A stretch of DNA of 64,000 nucleotides, taken from Halisarca cf. caerulea. Lineage: Eukaryota > Porifera > Demospongiae > Chondrillida > Halisarcidae. Under the pieces are notes generated by a model. That model made no database searches. It was not told the origin of the DNA and was given only the letters and a program-made list of their open reading frames with translations. The stretch lies in assembly GCA_963170055.1 (NCBI GenBank), contig CAUJGJ010000129.1, positions 622,701 through 686,700 on the forward strand, read 5' to 3'. Positions 49,301-62,262 of this stretch are shown here, piece after piece. A program made the position numbers and the translations under genes. Position 1 is the first letter of the stretch. Every line of letters begins with the position of its first letter.

Positions 49301-52133
49301 ACTCTGAGAAAGACCTAGAAAGCAGTATGAATCGTATTGAGGTAATCAACTTTCACCAGGAGGTTGAAGTCAATGGCATCAAATTTTGGGCATATACAGC
49401 TGGGCATGTTTTAGGAGCTGCAATGTTCATGATTGAAATAGCAGGTGTGAAGGTGAGTATGTGGATATGTGAAGATATTATGCATCACATGTTTTTAGGT
49501 GGTACCAGTAACTGAGTTTGGTATGTATTTCAACTGCTTATTTGCTGCACAGGTGTTGTATACAGGTGACTTTTCTCGTGAGGAGGATCGACATTTGATG
49601 GCAGCAGAAATTCCTTCCATAGTTCCAGATGTTCTAATAATGGAGGCAACCTTTGGTACACATGTTCATGAGAAGAGGGAGGACAGGGAGGCCCGATTCA
49701 CCTCAACTGTACATAGCATAGTAACCAGGGGAGGACGTTGTCTAATTCCTGTATTTGCCTTGGGTAGAGCTCAGGAATTACTGTTGATTTTAGGTACGTA
49801 TGGCATTTCACTTGTCTTGCAGAGTTTGTCAGTGCCTAGAAAGCCATGCAATCAATATTTGATTTGTTACTTAGTGTGTAAAGCATGAATAAGTACTCCC
49901 AGCTTCTATATATTTTTATTGTACAAGATATTTCATTCGTAATAATATTATATTTGTCATATTATTATAATACAGTACAGTATTATATTATTGGAACACA
50001 TACTGTACTTATAACATATTATGATGCTTACAGAGTGGTGTAAGTTACCATACATGTATTCTAAAGTTAGGTCAAATGAAATGGAACTTTACTGTCCTAG
50101 TTTGAACTACTATTCTAGATGCGTGATTCTGGAGGTGACGGATTACCAAGGCCATTATGTATGCTCACACATAAACATGTATAAAATGCTCGTGTTGGAG
50201 CTGGAAACTGAAGCCCACCTTATCACGTACAAAAATGTACTGTGCACTTTTTTGCACAAATGTTGATCAGATATCAATGCTGCTGGTTTATCAAAGGCTG
50301 TATTTAGGGGTCATGACTGTATTGCCATTGTTTTAGATGATTTTTGGGCCTCTCATCCCGAACTACATGACATCCCAATTTATTATGCATCGGCTCTGGC
50401 TAAGAAATGCATGAGTGGTGAGTTACACAATGTACCATGTTTGATGTGTATGTACGTAATGCTTATTGCCTAGAGTGTGTGTGAAAAGAGTGATTTTACA
50501 TGATTATGCAGTGTATCAGACATTTATTGGAGCAATGAATGAAAAAGTTAGGGAACAGATAGGAATATCCAATCCATTTATTTTCAGGCATATCTCCAGT
50601 TTAAAGGTACAGTGTGTGTATTTCTTCATATTTTACGTGTACGTACTTTGTGTCAAGATTTGTCTTGTAAATGAAACAGTCACGTTTGTTTTTAGTGAGT
50701 GTTTGCCACATTCTCAGAATCAGAACCATTTGACTTCACTTAGATTATTGGTTTTTATGTGTATGTACGTAATTTGGGCATTTCTCTTAGCTTAGATTAT
50801 TTCCCTTTGCAATTACCTTTTCCCACAGAATGTTGATGACTTAGATGGCTTAGGTACTTGTGTTATAATGGCCAGTCCAGGAATGATGCAGGTCTGTTGC
50901 AGGCAGCAGTTTATCTCTTTTACTGTGGTTGATGTGTATTGTGTAGTCTTTGACTGTGCAACACTTTCTGATTTATCAAGAGTGGACTTTCCAGAGATTT
51001 GTTTGAGGCATGGTGTACTGACAAAAAAAATGGAGTAGTCATTGCAGGTTATTGTGTTGAAGGAACATTAGCTAAGCAGGTTTTGTCGCAACCCCAAGAG
51101 GTGACTACTCTAGGTGGTCAACGGCTTCCCCTCAGGATGTCTGTTAGTGAGTGTGTAAGCTATGTACATACTTCTATGTACAGTCTATGTACGTGTTGTG
51201 CATCTATGAGTACCACTGTATGATCTGCTGATTGCCTGCTCAACCGTGCACACAGTTAATATCCAATACTGTTGGTGTAGCACTTTATTTGTGTTACTGT
51301 GGCAGTGGTTGTATGGATTTATCTCTATCTAGTAATGTATCCTTTCATTTAGATTACATAACTTTTGCTGCACATGTGGACTATCAGCAATCCAGAGAAT
51401 TTGTTTTGTCTCTGAAGCCATCTCACTTGGTAAGGCATTTTCTTAGATCTCAAATAACTAGGTAAAGCACTTCTAAAGATGTGCAATAATTTGTATTATA
51501 TGTACAGTATCTCATATATATTGGCTATTGGTACATACTGTATAGCCGCAAATATTAACAGGGCTTATATATTTTGCAAATCAAGAACTTGGTTGTGATT
51601 CACAATTGTTTTCGCTAATGGATCAGTCCCTACTATTCGTATGTTAGATTAATTGACTATGTATCTTATCAAATAATTATGATTAAATTTCGCGAATGCA
51701 TGCTCATTCACAAAATTCACAAAAGTGAATTCTTGCAAGAATTAGTGCCTATACAGTATTCAATACATTCCATGCATACTGTTCAGGTGTTGGTTCATGG
51801 AGAGCAGAATGAAATGAACAGATTAAAGTCTGCACTGGAAAGAGAACTGGAAAGTGAAGGTGTTTCATCAACACAGATATACAATCCTCGTAATACTCAA
51901 TCTGTAGAACTGCACTTTAAGGGAGAAAAAGTTGCCAAAATGGTGGGAAAACTCGTTGGGGAAGACTTAAAAAGTGGCCAACATGTGTCTGGGGTCTTGT
52001 CAAAGAGAGGCTTCAAGTATCACCTAATGGATTCTACTGAAGTGTCTGGTGTGTACTTTACACATGCATTAATTATTCTTCCTCCTACTCCCTCTACTTC
52101 CCCCCCTCTCTCATGACATTGTGTGTGTGTGTC

Positions 52134-52206
<73 letters not shown>

Positions 52207-53084
52207 CGATATTGTTGAAGATTTGTCAAAATTCAATTTATTACCAAGCAATTTAGTGAGGTTAATTGTTTGCATCGCCATTGAGAGTCCAATCGAGGTT
52301 ATCCATGCATTTTGTAAGGTAAAATTTCATGTGTTGGCCGGGAGCAGATATTTTCAATTCAAATTGCGGCCCCATTCCAAGACTAAAGAACATATAAATC
52401 TACAGCAAGCAACAACTTGAATCTTCAAATTCTTGTCCTATTTGGCAATCTCATTGTTTCATTTGGAGCTCAATACATCATGTTACAAGGTCTGAAACAT
52501 AAATACCTTGAATTTCTGTCTACCAATTCTTAAAATTTGACAAAGAAGAGGTAGGATTTCTGATTTTAGGGGTTGGGCCACAAAATGCATCAGCCATGAT
52601 GTCGGCTATTTGCTTGTTCCCAGATTCACACATGCTATTGTGTCTGGGAATTATCATAACGAGGTTTGAACTATGTTTATGACTAGTATACAATGCACAT
52701 ACATCATTTGTGTATGTTGCACTCCATATGTGACTGAGCTACGTACATGGGTTTGCTGAAGCCAGGATGATCAATACATTCTTCTTTGCCTTCAGAGTAC
52801 ACTGGACTGTCGACTTGCAATATTACCCAGGTAATAATTCAAGATTAGAAGCTACTGTACCTTTTACTGTATATACTGTATGTATTGCATATACTGTATG
52901 AGTACAGATATTATCTACATACGTACGTGCATGGTATGATGTAATACGTTTTACACTTTCATGTACAGAGACTTATTTTTGTAACGTCAACTCCTTTGTC
53001 ACTGCTTTGTGGATATTTGAAAAGGCTATCTCCAGACACTCATATGGACAGCAAAAATGGAAAAGCTGTCATACAAGTGTGTGT

Positions 53085-53126
<42 letters not shown>

Positions 53127-56100
53127 GTGTGCGTGTGTTTGGTGGCTCTTTCTCTACCTTTGTCACACACATACGCACATACGTGTGGCAGTGGCCTTCT
53201 CTTTGTCTTTGGATCAGCATAGTGGTTATGCTAGACAAAGCATGTGCATACTTGCACCGCACAAGGCCACACATGATGAACATTGACTTTAGCGCTGATT
53301 TGTTCGAGCCCCACTCTACACACTCACTTTCTCTTTCTTGGTCTGCATGTGCATATTGTGCATTTACATGCATTCAAGTGTGAGATGTGTTATGATTTCT
53401 GACTTACAGTACTTCTTGCTAGTACGTATGTACTCTATATTCTATATCATCTTTCCTTCGGACTTCCATGCAGGTGTTTGGAGGATTAATACAAGTTTTG
53501 GAAGACAAGGAAAATACCTTGATAATTGAGGTATATCAATTTACATATCAGTTTGTTAGTTGCCAGCTAACAATATTATGGAGAACGGTAGTACTCCATA
53601 TGTAGGATTGACACAGAAAACCAAAGCCACCATGCATTGCGCTAAGTGTCTTTGCCCAAAAACTAATGGTATGAAGAGTAAATAACTTTTATAAGTTGTT
53701 TTTAGTGCACTTGACCAAATAGCTATAAGGCAAAGTAGTTCAAAAGCTTTGTAAACCCATCTCTTTAAAGAAATTTGAAGCACAGATAGTGAGGTATGGG
53801 TCCACAACACCAGTAGCATTTCAAGATTATTATTCTTGTGTTTTTGTTTTCGAATTCAACCACAGGTTGCCAGAAAGGTTTATAGGTCTCATCTCTCACC
53901 AGTGAGCTCAAATAGTTAGCATAAAGTGCCTTTTACAGGTGTTGAAACAACACCTACATTTCTCAAGTGAGAAAGGCAAATTCCATACCTTCACTGGATC
54001 AGTCTTCTTTGGATCGGCATAGTGGCTATATGAGACTAGGCATGTACGTACTTGCACCGCACAAGGCCACACATGATGAACATTGACTTTAGTGCTGTTT
54101 CATTCGAGCCCTACCATGTAGATGTTTGCACTGAGTCAGATATAGTCAAAGAGCTGTATACTGTATTCCCTGTAATTGTTTGGACACAATAAATATCAGT
54201 ACAAGCTAATGAATTATTTTAGCAACATGAATCATTCAGACACATGATAATTGGTACATTTTTTTCAAACCAGTAAAAATTTGGATACTATTTTCTTGCT
54301 TGCCTGTTTCAGTTAAGAACTACTGACCTTTCAACAAGTCCTTAAATCCCAAGGTACTGGCAGACAGACAACTTTGGATACTTTTGCAGTAAAGGGCTAT
54401 TCATAACCATTTGTCCACCAGTTAGGGTTTTATCTGGGGTCAATATTTGGGGGGGGGGGGGGGACCTAGACATCTGTTTATATGTATGTATAAACACACA
54501 CGGCGCGGCACGGCGCATGTGTATTCAATGATATTAAAAACCACACCCATGCATGCAGCCTGCATATCAGGTTTTCTTGCAGAATAATGAGGAAGATGGC
54601 CCAGGGAAGTGGCAAAGTATAGTGATGTAATGAGGGGCAGATATGTATGTGAAATAATAGCGGTCTAAGCTCCCCCAGGAAGATGTTTAGTTTTTATGCC
54701 TTAGAAGGTGATAAATGAGGGTGTTTTACGCCACTTAAGCTGTTTCTGAATGCAGTCCATAGATCAGTCTGTTGCAACTGTGCATGGGTGTTATAGCTAG
54801 GATAAAATTTCAAGGGAGAGATACTCCCTGTGCCCCCTCCCTCTTAAAGAAACCCTGCACATGTGCCAATATGTGCAGGGTACTTACCTATACATGAATA
54901 AATCCATCATGAATGCTTATGCCATGCTGTTTGGAACAAAGCTAAACCATATGCAATTTACTTTAGAACTCCTAAATTTTGACACATGTATTCAATGTAA
55001 TTGCTAAATAAACATACCAACAGACTCAAGATTGATTAATACAAGCTATAAATAATATAAGCATTTTTGGCAAATTCTACCCTTTATAAATGGATTCATG
55101 ATTAATTCATGACAGTGTTCTTCACTTAAATGAATCCTGCATAACAAGGGCGCCCACAGCTATTATGCAATGTACACTATTGCATACCATTTTTTGCAAG
55201 AGACCTAGTTTAAAAAAACTTTTAATCTGTTACAAATCTAGCTTAAGAAGTAATATATCCATAAAACACTAAAATACATCTCTAACAACAAGTGATATAC
55301 ACCTTGCTTTCTTTTAGAACAGTTTTGTTTGCACAAGGTCACATTTCCGCTAATTCAAGTGTAACAGCAACTAAAAATTCGCCATTTTACCATTGCACAA
55401 CAATTTTTATAAGTTATAATGATGAATAATGTTGTTTCAAAAGGACACAGCCTTGGTTTCAGGGTTCACACAAATCTGTTTAGCATCAGTAGTAGCCGGT
55501 ATGAATTTGTGTGATTGGGGGTATCCAATTACTGCCACCATCCCAGGTTCTATGTATATTTATTTTTAAGGTCACTTCTTTACTACTTCTACACACTTCT
55601 GATACATAGATATGTTTGAGTGCAATTTAAATGCCAGTGTCTAATATTTTGTGTGTACCAAGTTACAAAATCTTGCAGGTACCCTTGTGCATAATTTTAT
55701 TTTGAGGGGGAACCTTTCTGCTTAGAGGGAGGGGGGGAACCATACCCAGGTTCCCCCCCCTCCCCCCAGATAAAACCCGGGGTATTCCAAAGAAAAGAGC
55801 ATCTGGAAAGAGACCAGTAGGGAAGCCCAAGAAGGCAAGGATCGACATAGATCTAACTATGAACGAAAACCATGAATTGTAATGGAATTAGTGGGAGAAG
55901 AGGACATACGGACTGATGGTGGGGCATATTGGGAAGGAGTATAGGCAAGGCCTCGATGATGAAGACCTGTTTGTGTCTTTATAGATGCTACTTAGCACTG
56001 TTATATTGTAATGTGTATCATAATGATATTTATAAATATTAATTTTTGTTAACTATTTGACCGCTGACATATACCAGTAATTTTTAATGTGTAAGAGGGC

Positions 56101-59100
56101 CTGGACAACCAGCAAACTGTTTTTTGGCTATCTAGATAATTACGGGGACTACAATAGTTTTAATTTCTTTATCTTGCAATACGTATATACATATATGCGG
56201 GATGGATGAATTTGTGCAGTGTGCACTCAGTCCAAGTGAACTCGGTCTAACTCTAGATCAATGCCTGTCTAGCTTCGTGTATGTATATATAATCCTATGC
56301 TCATGTAGCTATGTGCCCATCTTGCCCCTTTATCCACCTAGCCTCAATTGTGCCTGATTCACAACCTACCCTTGTTCCAAGTGTTTTAAAGGATTCTTTC
56401 TGATAGTCTTTTTCACTATCTTGTGTCAATCCTACAGTCTTTTACCATTTTAAAATGTTTTCATGCACTCTTTATTATCAAGATCAGATATACGTATATA
56501 TACGTATGTTACCAGTGTACCACTTGTCATATTGTATTTATTTGCAGTGGGAAGCTAGTTCTGTAAATGACATGTATGCAGATGCTGTGGTGACTACTAT
56601 TATGCAGGTACACCAAAAACCAGTCCCCCTTAAAGGTTAGTATGTACTGTACGCTACCTTGTGACATTGACTAAACTGCAGGAGTTTCACTTGACCATAT
56701 TAAAATAACAGCTGTACCACATAAATCATATACCCTTGAGACTAATGAAGTTTGAGGATTTTTTTGAAATGGCAGAACTATTCGTGAATGAATAATTTAC
56801 AAGGTTCACCATCTTACTCTTGCATTAGTACTGAACACAAGTTTTGTGCACTAGATTGTTTGTGAATTAACAAAGCCCTTTTGTGACATCCACAAATACA
56901 GTTGTATCTCGTTAATTTGACTAGGGTCTAATTTGAACATTGTGTTAAATCGAACAAAAAAGTTTGAAGTTCCTGGACAAGTGCTATATCCAAGTACAGA
57001 AAAGTCTTTCATTTATATCTACTAGGCAAGAATATGCATATAATACTGACAATAACTTTTAGAAGTTACAGATACCTGACAGAATGTTTAATCTATAGAT
57101 ATTCTCTCCACATTATCATACTGTAGGTTCTTTGTAGTTGTAATTGCCTAGTAAGAAGCTTTCTTTAACTTTCAAGGACTCTTAAAAAATCAACTAAATT
57201 TGATTACAGTGACCATTTTTAATTGGAGAATGAGCAATATGACTATCTAAGAAGAGTGCCATTCTAGACTGCTGTTTGTGGATGCAGGGACATTCAAATC
57301 TTGGACTTTTTTCAATAAGTGGAACTCTCATTCAGTGGAACTCTTTTGAGGTCCCCTTTAGTGAGATTCTACTGTACATATTATGGTTATGAAAATGGCA
57401 CAATATATCTATAGTATTTATGTACTCAACTTGTGATCCATACCTAGCCTATTATTGTTCTGAGGTATTTAGTTTTGATGATACCTGACTGCATGAATGG
57501 CAATTAGGCTACCATGGCAGCCTAGAGTTTGACTCATACATGCACTTCTGTCAATTGGACAGCTTGTGCTATTGAACATTTTATGCTTCTTAATTAGCTC
57601 CTTGCTTCTTGTACTTACGTTGTGTGTGTGTATGGTAAACATTGGAGTGTAATCAACAGATGGTCCTCGATCAGTGACTCAGTGTCTAGATGGAATTAAT
57701 TTCCACTTTAATGGAAAACGGATGGAAAAAACAGAATTACGATTATGAAACAGAATTAGTGTTGCAAAATGGAATTGTTGAGATTTAGCTGAATGTTACA
57801 AGGTTTGGTATATAACAACCTCTAACCATTCAATGAAGTAATCAATTTCAGTCAACAAAGGCCACTGTACCTTCTGAACGAGAACACAAAGCTTTAATCA
57901 CAACTTCAGAGTAGCATTCAGGTAGTGACATTGAGTATATATTTCACTAATTTGTATGTTTTTGGTCCATATGTTGATGCATTACCTGACTTTTATGTTA
58001 GTTTATGTAATGTAACAAAAGTGACCTGAAGTGACAAATGGATACATAAAATTGGTACTTATTATCAGAAGCACTTACCATCAGGGTTGGTTTATGTACT
58101 GTACATGAGGTATACACAGGGACAGAATGAGGAGTACTCATTATCCAGAAGTACATGTACAGGGTTTCTTTCAGGAAATGTGTCAAGGGGGGGCAAATTT
58201 AGCCATGAAGAATATGTGGGGGGCAAGTCTAAAGCATTATAGATTACCGTATATCTGGAAATATTGGCGAAAATTAAATTTGGCAGTTGCACAGCAAGGA
58301 CAAAGCATAGTAAGTAGGTTTATATGAATTTGGTGATAGAAATTTGGCGATTTTGATCATGACCGCCAAACCGCCAATTTAAAAATGTCGCCAATATTTC
58401 CGGATATACGGTATAGCATATGCAGGCATGCTGTGATATAGAGCATCCATGTATATTATCTGTGATGGACAGTCATGTATAGCATCTCTTTGTATCTATG
58501 TAGCAGTTCTTTTCTTTCCGGATAATGATCATGGGGCCAATAACAAATGTTCAACTAAGAAATGGAAGGAGGCAGATGTGTACATACATGACATCCTAGA
58601 TGTCTATAAACACATGCAGTGCAGTGATGTAACTAGGGGGGTCTGGGGGTATTCTCCCCCAGGGAAAATTTGAGTTTTTAGGTTATATAAGGTAGTATTT
58701 GAGGCCATTTTGGACCATTGAAGGTTGATATTGACATTCAAGTAGAGCCTTCTCTATAGTAATTTGTACTATATACAGTTTGATCTTTTTGGGGTAGAAG
58801 CTTCCCTCCCCCTATGGATAGAACCCTGAATGGTTAAGATATTGGCACTCTGGCTGTGTGGCAGATCGATGCACTCACCCTCGAGTACCCAGTGCCCAAG
58901 GGCAAGTGCATTTTATATGCCATACAGCCCTCAAGCCTATGTCTTAGCCACTAAATAGAATACAGCTGTTATACGGAGAGATTTCTTCATAATCCACCTG
59001 ACAACATCTTCGACCTATACAAGTTTCCTTAAGTGATAAGCAGAGGTACGTACATGGTCACTGCCATATGGCACAAATTTTAAGATGACAGGAAATTAGT

Positions 59101-60068
59101 CTCTATCTCATGCTACTGTGTAGGGGAAACAAACAGAGACACAATTTCCTGTAATGGATGGGTTATAAGGCAATTGCACAATCCTAGCAGAGAGAATTCC
59201 GATAGTGTCAAGATCAGAAACTATAGACAAGGTGTTTATATATGGATATCATTGTAATGATCCTACTTAAACAAAAATATTAACATTACAACTTATAAAA
59301 TATTACCATCCCAAATTTTCAAGGGGGGCAAGAAATTTCAAAGGGGGGGCGAATGCCCACCCCTGCCCCCCCCCTAAAAGAAACCCTGCATGTATGCATT
59401 AACCACGGTACTCATTAAGCAAGCTCCACTGTATAATAAACTGTATGTGACGTTTTTATCATATACGGTATGTTAAACTTCTGTATTGTATCAAACTTCA
59501 CTATTGATCATGATACTTTTTGGAGAGTGATGAGATATTATTATAAAAATGTATCATGTATTTGTTTCACCGATGTTTTGTTGTTTTACACCTATTGTTA
59601 CATGTGTATCCTGACTCTTTCCATACAAATGCAATGAAAGCACCTGCACAACTTCTTATACATGTAGGAATGCACTGACCTCGAAACATTGTTGTCTAGT
59701 GCTTTAGCTTTTTGTCCTGAAGATAGGAGTAAAAATCATCTTATTTCTAAATTAACAAGCTGTTCAAATGATGTATGTTTGCTAAGATGCATTTCATGGT
59801 TCCCTTCTTAGAAAACCAGCATCGCAGTATCCCTGATTTGATAGTGAGGCTAATGGCAAACCAGTATGGAGAAGACAATGTCAGCATTGTGGATGGAAAG
59901 CTGAATGTTGCATGTGGAACCTCTGTAGCCTCTGTAGACTTTTCCCTCTTGCTCAAAGAAGAAGCTAACCTTAAAGAGTGTGTGTCATCAGATGATGCTG
60001 ATTTTAGTGAGAGACTCACAGATTCTCTTAGCAAACTACTGTGTGCCAGCAGTAAAGTTTCAGCGTAG
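46376..60068 (+). CDS. CPSF3: Cleavage and polyadenylation specificity factor subunit 3 (CPSF73)
   Basis: Metallo-beta-lactamase/beta-CASP endonuclease that cuts pre-mRNA before polyadenylation and histone pre-mRNA, in the nucleus. Exons: 46376-46443, 46563-46626, 46968-47065, 47793-47838, 49115-49197, 49275-49452, 49553-49793, 50337-50417, 50512-50606, 50829-50891, 50981-51146, 51353-51429, 51787-52048, 52796-52830, 52969-53076, 53474-53530, 56548-56635, 59812-60068. Total 2067 nt, 688 residues (human 684), phases agree. Zinc ligands: HFHLDH (about 77-82), His in AGHVLGAAM, Asp in YTGDFS, His in FAAHVDY and LVHGEQNEM. Beta-CASP blocks include [29 protein letters not shown] and [19 protein letters not shown]. 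The C-terminal domain ([15 protein letters not shown]) binds partner subunits. An ATTAAA at about 60273 may be its polyadenylation signal. The long late introns carry many mobile elements. Confidence 0.97.
47425..47689. mobile_element. pogo/Tigger-like MITE
   Basis: Ends TACAGTAGACCCTCGATTAT and, inverted at the right, TACAGTAGACCCTCAATTAT, with repeated ATTATCCGGA motifs inside; 265 bp with TA borders. In CPSF3 intron 3. The best-preserved ends of the family in this window. Confidence 0.85.
48852..49024. mobile_element. Small inverted-repeat MITE
   Basis: Arms of about 38 bp: TTTTTGAGGAGCTAAATTTT...CCACTTTTGAA against TTCAAAAGTGCGAAAGTTAA...CCTCAAAATTTT. Related short motifs lie at about 48640 and 47990. 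In CPSF3 intron 4. Confidence 0.6.
52120..52203. repeat. (GT)n microsatellite
   Basis: GT run of about 80 bp in the CPSF3 intron after exon 13. A second GT tract follows exon 15 at 53077-53140. Confidence 0.97.
53205..53315. repeat. Direct repeat of 54010-54115
   Basis: The block with CTTGCACCGCACAAGGCCAC and ATGATGAACATTGACTTTAG occurs here and again at about 54045-54095 in the same orientation. It is the tail of the left part of the foldback element, so this is a partial extra copy flanking exon 16. Confidence 0.75.
53579..54115 (+). mobile_element. Foldback-family copy, left part
   Basis: Homologous along its length to 30712-31270: same opening hairpin (ATGGAGAACGGTAGTACTCC), TATGTAGGATTGACA, the AGGTATGGGTCC...CAACACCA block and the block ending CATTCGAGCCC. 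In CPSF3 intron 16. Together with 56203-56478 it probably marks an older, disrupted copy. Confidence 0.75.
54424..55780. mobile_element. CAGGGTTT-type G-run element(s), copies 2-3
   Basis: Left end AGGGTTTTATCTGGGG with a G-run at 54450-54462; right end at about 55763-55778 reads CCCCAGATAAAACCC, its inverted match. A second terminus, AAAGAAACCCTGC, lies inside at about 54845-54858, so two elements may be nested. No ORF of note. Confidence 0.55.
56203..56478 (+). mobile_element. Foldback-family arm copy
   Basis: Collinear with the right arm at 31750-32015: GTGCAGTGTGCACTCAGTCC, CATCTTGCCCCTT, TGTGTCAATCCTACA and TTTTACCATTTT. Only one arm is present, so no palindrome. In CPSF3 intron 16, just before exon 17. 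Confidence 0.75.
56898..57376. mobile_element. pogo/Tigger-like element
   Basis: Left end TACAGTTGTATCTCGTTAAT, right end AGTGAGATTCTACTGTA; 479 bp with TA borders. No transposase frame. In CPSF3 intron 17. Confidence 0.6.
57640..58159. other. CPSF3 intron 17 segment without recognised features
   Basis: Nothing recognised in this stretch between two mobile elements. Confidence 0.4.
58160..59388. mobile_element. CAGGGTTT-ended G-run element, copy 4
   Basis: Ends CAGGGTTTCTTTCAGG and CCTAAAAGAAACCCTG are inverted. G-runs at 58188-58194 and 59340-59348 and a C-run before the right end. CATGTA occurs directly outside both ends, a candidate 6-bp target duplication. The block around 58634-58700 is the inverted match of 3041-3102. 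A second MITE is nested inside. In CPSF3 intron 17. Confidence 0.75.
58245..58413. mobile_element. Nested palindromic MITE (TACCGTATAT ends)
   Basis: Inverted arms TACCGTATATCTGGAAATAT-TGGCGA and TCGCCAATATTTCCGGATAT-ACGGTA; 168 bp, TA borders, sits within the CAGGGTTT-ended element, so it inserted later. Confidence 0.85.
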
Positions 60069-60479
60069 TCTTTTAATATAGTCTAAACTACATCAAAGTG
60101 ATGATGTTTGTTCTGGGTGTAATTTTTTTGCCAACCAATATTATGCAAGCATGCTAACATGTCTCCGTTTTTGTCAGCAGAATAGTGGCTATAGTTTGTC
60201 TGCTTTGTGAGTATGCACATAATTACTTATGTACGAATGCCTTTATCGACACTATACTGTGCAATTGCTTATTAAAGTTACTAAGTATCATAGGTGCAGC
60301 AGGAAGATTCTCTTTGGTCAGGCAAAAATCTCAGAACTTTCGGTATTGTAGTAGATAATCATTTTGATTGTAGGGCGTGCACTTCGTCTGGTCTGGAATA
60401 TATGTAGTTGATTTAATTTTGGCAAAGATGAGATGAGTGCATGATAGAATTGAAACATGGCAACTTTCTGACAATGATC

Positions 60480-60599
60480 AGTCTCGTACCAAGCCAGCCT
60501 TTCACTTGCCATTTTATTTAGGCAAAGAAGTACCCATATCCTGCATGCATGACTTCGCCTAAATGAAATGGTGGACGGAGTATGGTTGGGTACAAGACT
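60480..60599. repeat. 50-bp-arm hairpin MITE
   Basis: AGTCTCGTACCAAGCCAGCC...CCATTTTATTTAGGC is mirrored by GCCTAAATGAAATGG...GGGTACAAGACT. About 120 bp, some 410 bp beyond the CPSF3 stop. Confidence 0.75.
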
Positions 60600-61741
60600 T
60601 ACAACGACTGGCTTAGTCCTCATATATAATTAAGGATCACCATAGAACGATATACCCTTATGCATTGCAAACCAAAACCCAGGCTTAAATGGATAACACC
60701 TTTAACATTAAGGCTTATAAGTGGCCTGCCTAGTAGTACTGGAGACAAGATGGTAAAAACTCTCAACACACTAGATTGATGTAGAGTTGTTTTAAACTAT
60801 CTTTGAACATGCAGATAACGCATGTCACAATATTGGTCAACATTAGTCAAAGCTATATGTACATTTTGTCCACTTGTATGCATGGGCTTTTTTATATAGG
60901 TACACCAACTAAAAACTGCATGATTGACCATGGTAACAGCATGAGTTATAGTGAGTGGATGGAATAGCATAGCCAATGGGATCAAAACATGCATGCATGT
61001 CCAATCAGCTAGGGTGTCCCACACACATGTACATGTTTGATTCGCATGATCGATCAGCTATAATTATAACCTTGAGTCATGATCAAGGTTGTACACGCCG
61101 TAGTTATATATCCTTGCTCCTGCATGATGTACAGGCTATAGCTCCGGTCCTTAATTGCATGATCGGGCCCCCTGCATGCTTCGATCCATGGTCATGTAGT
61201 TCTATATAGCTGCGCATGCTCCCTCTCAATGATTGTGGCATTCTTTCATGCAATTGATGATGTACATATACATGGTTCTCTTTTATAAGCTGCAGGTATA
61301 CAACATTAATTTAGCATTCCTCACATGCATCTTCATTTTCACCGCACATTAGTGCATGCTCGAGCCTTAGTCCTCACTGCCAATTGGTGTATGCTCCTTA
61401 TCCTCACTGTCATGCAATGGTCTACCAGTCTCCCCAATGACTTTGCAGTCGCATGCAATGGACCCAGCTAGGGGGTTCTGGTAAGTACGTAATTCCTTCA
61501 ATTGTCTGCATTCTCGTGTCTATACACTTTTCACATGGGTGAGTGCTATTCACAAGTTTGCCACATGCACATGTCTGAACATATGCATGTATGTTTTGAT
61601 TGCGACATTCCCCTGATCGATGTGCAAGAAGGTGTAGAGTGGTGTTCGTCTTCTATCATCTCCTTCAGTATGTCTGTATAGCTCCCTCTCTTCGAATGCT
61701 CTGGTAACTGTTAAATTGAAGCATTCAGAAATATATAAATC
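60600..61741. other. Intergenic region without recognised genes
   Basis: About 1.1 kb rich in GATC/CATGCATG motifs. No ORF above about 75 codons resembles a known protein, and no RNA gene was seen. Confidence 0.5.
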
Positions 61742-62262
61742 TGTAATAAGTAATTATAGTGGTAATTGTAGGAATTAATGTAGTTGCAATGCATGGTAAT
61801 TGTGTGCTTTAAATTGCATGGTGATGATCTGTAGTGGTGATGGTAATGGGTAATATTGGACTATTACAATATTCAGATACGTAATTGTAATGGCATAGTT
61901 GATTACAATACCTTTGTGATGGCCGCAACACTGATATACATATGTTCATGCATTTGGTCAGTGTGAGGTTGTGGATACGGCCGGTTGAGCGTATGCCAAT
62001 GCACAAACAACAACTATGTACAATGAATAACCCACTAGGAACTCCTTATGATCAACATGCACAAAAACAGCTGATCCCCATGCAACTACAAAAACAACAA
62101 CACCTGCATGCTCATGCACTACTGCACATGCGTGGTTATGAGTGTGTAAGTACAAAAATCACATGACGTTACGAATAATACTAGGCACAACATAAACAAT
62201 ACCAATTCCCGCATGTAACCAATACATGCAACACATAACGTGTATAAGTTAGACCCTACAAT
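61742..62262 (-). mobile_element. Probable 3' LTR of Ty3/gypsy element
   Basis: On the minus strand it begins TGTAGGGTCTAACTTATACA directly after the polypurine tract (GGGAGGGGGGGGGGAGTAT at about 62263-62281) and ends CTATAATTACTTATTACA. The TGTA...TACA termini suit an LTR of about 520 bp. The far boundary is a guess because the second LTR is outside the window. Confidence 0.45.

Noticed and set aside
49499..50266. Plus ORFs running past CPSF3 exon 7
   Set aside because: Sequence after 49793 is intron; the family sequence resumes at 50337.
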